Origin: Paracoccaceae bacterium
GTDB lineage: Bacteria > Pseudomonadota > Alphaproteobacteria > Rhodobacterales > Rhodobacteraceae
Assembly (NCBI GenBank): GCA_016764835.1
Contig: JAESRD010000203.1
Coordinates: forward strand, 1 to 12,105
Reading direction: 5' to 3'
Length of the DNA: 12,105 nt
The notes under the pieces were generated by a model that saw nothing but the letters and a program-made list of their open reading frames with translations, had not been told where the DNA came from and ran no database searches. A program made the translations under genes and the position numbers. Each line of letters opens with the position of its first letter. Position 1 is the stretch's first letter. Shown one piece after another: positions 6,781-12,105 of this stretch.

Positions 6781-8036
6781 GACCCGACCAGCCTGAGGCG
6801 TTTTTGCGGGCCTTGTTTGACCGCGCTGTCGAAGCCGCCGACCCTATGCGCTCGCTTGCCGCCCAGCTGCCGCCTAAGCCCAAGGGCCGGGTTGTGGTCA
6901 TTGGTGCGGGCAAGGCCAGCGCGCGCATGGCTGAGGCGGTTGAGGCTGAATGGGGCCCTTGCGAAGGGCTGGTGATCACCCGCTACGGCTACGGTCGCCC
7001 TTGCCAAGGTATTGAAATCATTGAAGCTGCGCATCCGGTGCCGGATGAGGCCGGGCAGGTTGCGACGGCGCGCATGTTGGCGTTGTTGGATGGGCTGGGG
7101 CCTGACGATTACGTGTTGGCGCTGATATCGGGCGGGGCATCGGCGCTACTGGTCCACCCGGCCAAGGGGCTGACGCTGGCCGACAAACAGGCGGTCAATG
7201 CGGCGCTGCTGGCATCAGGTGCACCGATCGACAAGATGAACATTGTACGCAAACATCTCAGCGGTGTTAAGGGCGGTCAGCTGGCGGCGGCGGCGCATCC
7301 GGCGCGGATGTTTACGATGATGATATCTGACGTGCCGGGCGATGATCCGGGCGATATCGGCTCTGGCCCAACGGTGGCTGAACGCACTGGCCCCGCCGCG
7401 GCGCGCGCGATTTTGGCGCAGTGGCATATCACGCCGCCCGACGCTGTGATCCGCGTGCTGATGGGCGCAAGCGGGGTGGTCGCACCGGGTGATCAGCGCC
7501 TGAGCCGGGTTGAAAACCTAGTCTATGCTGCCCCCGCGCAATCACTGCGCGCCGCCGCCGCATTGGCCGAGGGCACAAAGACCCAAATTTTGGGCGATGC
7601 ACTGGAGGGCGAGGCCCGCAATGTGGCTACCGGCCACAGCGCCCTAGCGCGCGATATTCAGGACCAACTCGGCCCCGATGACGCGCCGGTGCTGCTGCTT
7701 TCGGGCGGCGAGCTGACCGTTACCCGCCGGGGCGACGGGTCCGGTGGACCAAATGCTGAATATTGCCTTGCGCTGGCAATTGCGCTGAACGCGGCACCGG
7801 GAATATTTGCGCTGGCCTGCGACACGGATGGGGTCGATGGCGCGGCCGAGGTTGCTGGTGCAATGGTCGGGCCGCAGACACTGAGCATGGCTGCAAGAGC
7901 GGGCCAAGACCCGACCCAAGCGTTGGCCCGCAATGATGCGCATAGCTTCTTCGCCGCCATTGGCGCACAGGTTATTACCGGCCCGACATTGACCAATGTG
8001 AATGACTTTAGGGCGGTGCTGATCTTCCCGACCTAG
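6777..8036 (+). CDS. Glycerate 2-kinase (TtuD/GckA type, DUF4147 plus MOFRL domain)
   Basis: A 419-residue kinase that phosphorylates D-glycerate to 2-phosphoglycerate; older annotations call the family hydroxypyruvate reductase (TtuD). The N-terminal DUF4147 part shows VVVIGAGKASARMA with Lys46, LISGGASALL at 116-125, NIVRKHLSGVKGGQLA at 155-170, and ISDVPGDDPGDIGSGPT at 183-199. The MOFRL part shows LLLSGGELTVTRRGDGSGGP at 306-325, ALACDTDGVDGAAEVAGA at 345-362 and the terminal TGPTLTNVNDFRAVLI. Length and motifs are those of a complete enzyme. Its ATG overlaps the TGA of the amidohydrolase gene, so it depends on translation of that gene. It would serve glycerate from tartrate, sugar-acid or glyoxylate degradation. 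Why it is coupled to an amidohydrolase is not evident. Confidence 0.9.
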   Translation: MRPDQPEAFLRALFDRAVEAADPMRSLAAQLPPKPKGRVVVIGAGKASARMAEAVEAEWGPCEGLVITRYGYGRPCQGIEIIEAAHPVPDEAGQVATARMLALLDGLGPDDYVLALISGGASALLVHPAKGLTLADKQAVNAALLASGAPIDKMNIVRKHLSGVKGGQLAAAAHPARMFTMMISDVPGDDPGDIGSGPTVAERTGPAAARAILAQWHITPPDAVIRVLMGASGVVAPGDQRLSRVENLVYAAPAQSLRAAAALAEGTKTQILGDALEGEARNVATGHSALARDIQDQLGPDDAPVLLLSGGELTVTRRGDGSGGPNAEYCLALAIALNAAPGIFALACDTDGVDGAAEVAGAMVGPQTLSMAARAGQDPTQALARNDAHSFFAAIGAQVITGPTLTNVNDFRAVLIFPT

Positions 8037-8111
8037 CCCGCGAAACCGGCCTAGCTGTTGCACAAACGGGCCCGGCTGTCACAAACTGTCAAAACATGGC
8101 ATGCAGGCGAT

Positions 8112-8555
8112 ATGATTCTCAACAGGCAAACCGGCGGCCAGTCCGGCTCAAAAATTCTGCGCGGCTTTTGGTTTATTACCGGTGCTTTGGCGCTACTCGC
8201 CGGGGCGATTGGCATCTTTTTGCCGGTAATCCCAACCACGCCATTTGTCATTCTTGCCGCCTTTGCCTTTGGCAAAAGCGCGCCAAAGCTACAGGCCAAA
8301 CTTGAGGCCAACAAAACTTTTGGTCCGATTATCGCCCAATGGAAGCAATCTGGCGCGATAGCTCCGCGCTATAAAATAATGGCACTGGCGATGATGGCCG
8401 CCGCCTTTGGCCTGAGCCTTTATGCCGGATTGGCTGCATATATCCTTATTATTCAAGCGGTTTGCCTGTCTTGCGCCGCTTTGTTCATATTAACCCGGCC
8501 GAATGGCACGGCTGTATTGCCGGGCGACCGTGCCGCAGAGAGTACAGGCAAATGA
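8112..8555 (+). CDS. DUF454 (YbaN-family) inner-membrane protein
   Basis: A 147-residue protein with the DUF454/YbaN signature: IGIFLPVIPTTPFVILAAFA at residues 33-52, then FGKSAPKLQAKLEAN and FGPIIAQWKQSGAIAPRYK. The hydrophobic stretches at about 16-53 and 89-127 would form four short or two hairpin-like membrane segments, with the conserved polar part between them. The family's role is unknown. The ATG at 8112 is preferred, with AGG nine bases upstream; the reading frame extends back to a TTG at 8058, but that stretch is polar and unlike the family. It lies 75 bases after the glycerate kinase and may be read from the same message or its own promoter. It converges with the GyrI-like gene. 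Confidence 0.85.
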   Translation: MILNRQTGGQSGSKILRGFWFITGALALLAGAIGIFLPVIPTTPFVILAAFAFGKSAPKLQAKLEANKTFGPIIAQWKQSGAIAPRYKIMALAMMAAAFGLSLYAGLAAYILIIQAVCLSCAALFILTRPNGTAVLPGDRAAESTGK

Positions 8556-8605
8556 CGCCCGGCTGCTAAAGAACAAGGCCATATCGCCGCAACACGGGAT
8601 AAAAG

Positions 8606-9276
8606 TTAAGGGTCCAGCCGCTTAACCGGCTGACGTAGCACGGTTTTTAGTTTCTCAGGCGCGGTTCTTCTGGAGCCATTGAGATAAATCTCATGGTGAT
8701 GGCCGTTCTCAATCAGCTGGTTTTGCGGGATAAACTCATCATGTATTCGGGCGATCACCGGGCCTTCATCAGCATTGGGGCCGATATGCAGGATCTGCAC
8801 GCTGAGGCCCTCATCAAATGTCTCAAGCCGCAAGGTTTCGGGCACATCACCCAGCTTATTGGCAGCCTTGGTTACGCTGGCCTGAAACATCTCGGGGCTG
8901 ATCCATTCTGGTTGCATGATGACCATGGTCCAGAGCCCATCATCCTTGCGACCGGCGGTATAGGCACTCATATCTTCGGCCCACCACAGCCCCTCAAGCG
9001 GCGGCACAACATAGTCGCGGACTTGGAGTGAAATTTCGGCCCGTAGCTGACCGCATAAATCCAGCCAAGCGCTGCGAGATAGGCATCACCACCCGGCGCA
9101 CCCGCGCCATTAAACATGACAAAATTCATCGCCGGCACCTCAACAATGCCAATCTCTTTTGCCGTTGGCCACATAAACCACTTCTCTCTTGGTTCGGTCT
9201 TAGCGGTGATCAGGGCATCGCTATCAATAGAGATTTTTGTGCCATTCCTACTCAAAGTATCGCATAAATTACGCAA
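8606..9276 (-). pseudogene. GyrI-like small-molecule-binding protein, broken by a one-base frameshift
   Basis: Two minus-strand frames together make one protein of the GyrI-like (AraC effector-binding fold) family. The first half reads WPTAKEIGIVEVPAMNFVMF and AALGWIYAVSYGPKF; the second reads RDYVVPPLEGLWWAEDMSAY, ILHIGPNADEGP and GHHHEIYLNGSRRTAPEKLK. These are the family's conserved blocks in the right order. Adding one base to the AAA run at 9031-9033 (TTT on the coding strand) joins them as GPKFSLQVRDYVVPP. The frame opens with a TTG at 9276; no in-frame ATG or GTG precedes the conserved region. An ATG at 9245 sits just after a good promoter, but a further base would be needed in the T5 run at 9234-9238 to use it; the protein would then be about 213 residues, near the length I recall for the family. 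Family members bind small ligands, and some hydrolyse xenobiotics; the role here is unknown. Confidence 0.75.
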
Positions 9277-9284
9277 GTTGGCAA
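9256..9284 (-). promoter_or_regulatory. Candidate sigma-70 promoter of the GyrI-like gene
   Basis: On the minus strand TTGCCA (9279-9284, five of six) and GATACT (9256-9261, four of six) are 17 bases apart, the best promoter match in the window. Predicted transcription starts near 9249, only a few bases before an ATG at 9245, which would make a nearly leaderless message. It also lies in the 75-base gap shared with the divergent methyltransferase operon. Confidence 0.45.
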
Positions 9285-9351
9285 ATTCCTATTCCGGCGA
9301 ATACAGGCGCAGACGGCTATGCTACACTTTGGCTAGGCAAGCGAGGCGGAT

Positions 9352-10179
9352 ATGGAAAAGAACACAGATCAAGTTGTTGCGCATTATAGCTCTGGCGAGC
9401 TGATGCCACGTATCCGCGCCGCACTCACCCGCGCCGGGGCCGACCCCAATGCGCCGACGCTGGCGCAGCTGAGCCAACTTGACCAGCTACATGGTGGTGG
9501 TCTTGCTGCAACAAAAATAATGTTTGATATCATTGGCGTATCCAAAGGTTCTCATGTGCTTGATGCGGGTTGCGGTGTCGGCGGGCCGAGCCGGTATTTG
9601 GCCGATGCGCTGGGCTGCACGGTTGATGCAATCGACATTACCCCCGAATATGTCGAGGTAGCGGCGGCGCTGAACGCGGCTGTTGGCTTGCAAGACAAGA
9701 TCACATTGGCCGTCGGCAGCGTCACCGATCTGCCTTACGATGATCAGGTTTTTGACGTCGCTATTAGCCAAAATGTCACCATGAATGTAGCCGATAAAAC
9801 AGCGATGTTTGCTGAGATGTTTCGTGTGCTCAAGCCTGGTGCTGTGCTGGCCATTAGTCACCATGCGCAGGGGCCGGCAGGCGCGCCGCATTATCCGCTG
9901 CCCTTTGCGCGCGCGGCCGATGCCGCGTTTTTGGAGACGCCGGAAATCATGTTCAGCCTTTTGGCCGATGCCGGGTTTTTAGATATAACAAACCGGATGA
10001 AAGAGGCGGTGGCCCGCGGCAGCCCGCCTGTCGTCCCGGCAGCTGCCAGCGGTGGCCCGGCCGAGGGCGACGGCGTGGCGATGGGCGATGATATGCCCGC
10101 CCGCTCGGCCAACATTGCCCGCTCAGCTAAAGAGGGCCGTCTTGTGTCACTGTTAATCATCGCCAAACGACCGGCCTGA
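9352..10179 (+). CDS. Class I SAM-dependent methyltransferase
   Basis: A 275-residue cytoplasmic methyltransferase with a Rossmann fold. Residues 43-54 (LDQLHGGGLAAT) and motif I VLDAGCGVGGPSRYLA at 69-84 match the group that includes sarcosine/dimethylglycine and tocopherol-type methyltransferases, where this LD-x-LHGGG-x-x-AT stretch is common. AIDITPEYVEVA at 93-104 is the acidic motif that holds the SAM ribose, GSVTDLPYDDQVFDVAIS at 122-139 is motif II/III, and FRVLKPGAVLAIS at 157-169 follows. Residues about 195-275 are less conserved and carry the substrate-binding part. GAGGCGG lies about six bases before the ATG. It is the first gene of an operon: the next ATG is 14 bases after its stop. 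Small amines or quinone-like ring acceptors are both possible; the substrate cannot be read. Confidence 0.88.
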   Translation: MEKNTDQVVAHYSSGELMPRIRAALTRAGADPNAPTLAQLSQLDQLHGGGLAATKIMFDIIGVSKGSHVLDAGCGVGGPSRYLADALGCTVDAIDITPEYVEVAAALNAAVGLQDKITLAVGSVTDLPYDDQVFDVAISQNVTMNVADKTAMFAEMFRVLKPGAVLAISHHAQGPAGAPHYPLPFARAADAAFLETPEIMFSLLADAGFLDITNRMKEAVARGSPPVVPAAASGGPAEGDGVAMGDDMPARSANIARSAKEGRLVSLLIIAKRPA

Positions 10180-10193
10180 CCGAGGCGAAATTG

Positions 10194-11279
10194 ATGTTGC
10201 GCAGCCCAAAAGAGCAGACCGCCGCCCTGTCTCAAATCTTGGGGCAAGAGTGCGTGACTACGCTTATCGCCAACCTCTCCACTCAGATGATCACCACACC
10301 CGTTGGCGGGCAGGTTGCCCCGGCGACGCTCAACAATAAGGTCGATGCCCCGACCTGCTATATCTGTTGCCCCAGCGTGGCGTTCATCAACTATAGCATT
10401 GAAGAAACACGGAATTTCACTAGCAACCCGGTCTTGAAAGCTGGGCTAGTTGGGCTGGTGCGGGCGGTTGCACCCTTGGTGCGGGCCAGCGGGCTCGATC
10501 AGCAATTACAGCTCAATAATTGGTTGTGGTCTACCAATCCAGTGCCGAAGCTGAGCCTGAACGATGCCTTAGCCATGCGCGATTTGGCCCAAGGCCACCC
10601 GGACAGGGCGATTGTTTTGCGCTCCCTCAATACCCGCACCGATAGGGCCAGTATTGCCGCGCTTAGGGCGGCTGGGTTTCGGTTATTGGCCACCAGACAG
10701 GTCTATATTGATGATGGCACGGCCAATACGAGTAATATGAAATATGACCGTAAATTGCTGCGCAATACCCCACATATTCTGGTGCAAAACCATGAATTTG
10801 GCGGGGGCGATTACGCGGCCTGCGCTGATCTGTACGGGCAGCTGTACCTTAGCAAATATACGCCGCTCAACCCGCAATATACCGCCCGGTTCATTGAGCT
10901 GACCCACCAAGCCGGGCTAATCGAGCTCACCGGGTTGCGGGCGCAAACCGGCGCACTTGTGGCCTTTGGCGGCACGTTTTGCCACGCCAATGTTCTGACC
11001 CAGCCCCTGGTTGGCTATGACACAGCGCGGCCGCTGAGCGAGGGGCTTTACCGTATGACAATGTCGCAGGCGCAGAGCAAAGCCCGCGCGCTGGGGGTCG
11101 TGCTCAATATAAGCGCTGGGGTCGGCAAGTTTAAGCGTTTGCGCGGCGCGCGCCCGGCGGTAGAATACACGGCCGTTTATTGCGCGCATTTGCCAAGGCG
11201 ACAACGGGCGGCGGTGGCGGTAATGGAGCAGCTTCTCGAACGGGTCGGTGTGCCGCTATTGCGAAAGTATGAGCTATGA
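10194..11279 (+). CDS. GNAT/FemAB-like acyltransferase of unknown substrate
   Basis: A 361-residue protein not matching any named enzyme I know. Two features point to the GNAT_6/FemAB-type acyltransferase fold: a repeated GNAT-like layout (RSLNTRTDRASIAALRAAGF near 140-160, a family-like alpha/beta turn ending in GF, then the second half from about 205), and the C-terminal block LNISAGVGKFKRLRGARP at about 304-321, the form in which BioF2/CelD-like acyltransferases end (Ser-Gly-x-FK-x-x-x-G). YLSKYTPLNPQYT at about 221-233 and HANVLTQPLVGYD are distinctive. No signal peptide or membrane helix is visible. The ATG at 10194 is used, with GAGG about nine bases upstream, in place of the adjacent TTG. 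Its stop overlaps the Rieske oxygenase start (ATGA), so both are coupled. Acyl transfer onto an amine is inferred from the fold. Confidence 0.5.
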   Translation: MLRSPKEQTAALSQILGQECVTTLIANLSTQMITTPVGGQVAPATLNNKVDAPTCYICCPSVAFINYSIEETRNFTSNPVLKAGLVGLVRAVAPLVRASGLDQQLQLNNWLWSTNPVPKLSLNDALAMRDLAQGHPDRAIVLRSLNTRTDRASIAALRAAGFRLLATRQVYIDDGTANTSNMKYDRKLLRNTPHILVQNHEFGGGDYAACADLYGQLYLSKYTPLNPQYTARFIELTHQAGLIELTGLRAQTGALVAFGGTFCHANVLTQPLVGYDTARPLSEGLYRMTMSQAQSKARALGVVLNISAGVGKFKRLRGARPAVEYTAVYCAHLPRRQRAAVAVMEQLLERVGVPLLRKYEL

Positions 11280-12105
11280 CGACAAAGCATTATTGGCACG
11301 CTGTTGCCCGGGTGGGTGATGTGGGCTTCAAGCGGCCTTACCGGACGTGGTTTAACGGCACGCCGATTGTGTTGTTTAACAGCGCGCGTGGGTGGGCGGC
11401 GCTGGCCGACCGTTGTCCGCACCGGCATGTTGAGCTGTCAAAGGGCCGGGTCATCAACGGCGAAATCGAATGCCCCTATCATGGGTGGCGGTTTGATGGG
11501 GCGGGGCAGTGTACGCAGGTTCCCGGCCTTGTTGGGCCTTGCCCAAAACTGTTTGTGCCGCAGCTGCGTGTGACCGCGGCTGAGGGCGTGCTGTTTGTTA
11601 GCAATGGCGTGCCAGATGCGCCGCCATACACCCATCCGCTGGCGGGCAAACCGGCTGTGGTTCGGCTGGTGCGCAGTGATACCCAGACCACGTTGGTTGA
11701 TTCTGCCGAGAACATTCTTGATGCGACGCATACCCATTTTACCCATAAGGGCCTGTTGCGCGGGCTGACGGCGCAGCGCGCCTTGGTAAGCGTAAAAGTG
11801 ACCGGTGGCGATGATTGGGTTGAGGCTGATTATCGCGGCGAAGAGCGGCAAAACGGCGTGGTCAGCCGGCTGTTTGAGCAGGGCAGGGTTAAGACCATTG
11901 GCCGCTACCGGCACCCCGGCATTACTGAGCTAGAATATTGGGGGCCAAAGGGGCTGACGTTGGCGACGACGTTTCATCTGCGCGCCACAGCGCCGGGGCA
12001 GGTCGAGGGCATTGGCTTTTTGGCGGGCGAGGGGCGCGGCGTGCTGAGCATTCTCAAATCGCTGGCTTTTCCGCTGCTCTTTCGCATCGCACTTGAGCAA
12101 GACCA
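11276..12105 (+). CDS. Rieske non-heme iron oxygenase, large subunit (partial, runs off the window)
   Basis: The first 276 codons are present and open to the window edge. The Rieske [2Fe-2S] site is complete: Cys47-Pro-His49, 16 residues, then Cys66-Pro-Tyr-His69 in CPHRHVELSKG and CPYHGWRFD. The mononuclear iron site follows as NILDATHTHFTH, with Asn146, Asp149, His152 and His157 in the standard N-x2-D-x2-H-x4-H spacing. It therefore has both parts of a ring-hydroxylating or demethylating oxygenase, which uses O2 and electrons from a reductase, none of which is seen here. The opening HYWHAVARVGDVGFKRPYRT resembles the vanillate-demethylase/KshA-like branch more than the naphthalene-dioxygenase branch. 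The start ATG overlaps the stop of the acyltransferase gene. It probably ends near 340-360 residues, beyond the window. The substrate is unknown. Confidence 0.9.
   Translation, partial: MTTKHYWHAVARVGDVGFKRPYRTWFNGTPIVLFNSARGWAALADRCPHRHVELSKGRVINGEIECPYHGWRFDGAGQCTQVPGLVGPCPKLFVPQLRVTAAEGVLFVSNGVPDAPPYTHPLAGKPAVVRLVRSDTQTTLVDSAENILDATHTHFTHKGLLRGLTAQRALVSVKVTGGDDWVEADYRGEERQNGVVSRLFEQGRVKTIGRYRHPGITELEYWGPKGLTLATTFHLRATAPGQVEGIGFLAGEGRGVLSILKSLAFPLLFRIALEQD

Noticed and set aside
8615..8632. Hairpin CAGCCG/CGGCTG with a six-base loop at the 3' end of the GyrI-like gene
   Set aside because: It lies in coding sequence before the stop and lacks an adjacent T-run on the minus strand; not enough to call a terminator.

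Overview
The window looks like chromosomal DNA of an alphaproteobacterium, most likely of the Rhodobacterales/roseobacter type. Reasons: GC-rich coding with strong G/C third positions in most genes, short operon-style spacings with ATGA overlaps, and the mix of families (IlvD-type sugar-acid dehydratase, two-part CaiB/BaiF CoA-transferase, TtuD-type glycerate 2-kinase). No tRNA, rRNA, insertion sequence, integrase or CRISPR array was seen.

Layout. (1) 1-2378, plus strand: the 3' end of an IlvD/Edd dehydratase, an RraA-family protein and an aldehyde dehydrogenase of the 2-oxoglutarate-semialdehyde type, tightly packed. This reads as a non-phosphorylative sugar-acid degradation operon. (2) 2485-3816, plus: a class III CoA-transferase with a C-terminal-like segment placed before its Rossmann segment. 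(3) 3888-5373, minus: an AT-richer GNAT-family gene, then a secreted Cys-rich protein broken by a one-base frameshift. The roughly 210 bases between them (4680-4888) hold only a candidate promoter and a 12-bp palindrome. (4) 5590-8036, plus: an M20 amidohydrolase overlapping a glycerate 2-kinase by ATGA. (5) 8112-8555, plus: a DUF454/YbaN membrane protein. (6) 8606-9276, minus: a GyrI-like small-molecule-binding protein, also broken by a one-base frameshift. (7) 9352 to the window end, plus: a SAM methyltransferase, a GNAT/FemAB-like acyltransferase and a Rieske non-heme iron oxygenase running off the edge. These three are transcribed together and form the best candidate here for an uncharacterised small-molecule or lipid modification pathway.

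How the genes work together. Region 1 would turn a sugar acid into a 2-keto-3-deoxy acid, then (by the RraA-family protein or a protein encoded elsewhere) into an aldehyde that the dehydrogenase oxidises. The glycerate kinase in region 4 would feed glycerate into glycolysis. Region 7 combines methyl transfer, probable acyl transfer and oxygenation, a set typical of tailoring operons.

The two broken genes each need exactly one extra base, placed in a short homopolymer, to restore a protein with conserved sequence on both sides. A possible third such site lies at the start of the GyrI-like gene. This may mean real gene decay, but it is also the pattern left by homopolymer under-calling in a draft or long-read assembly.
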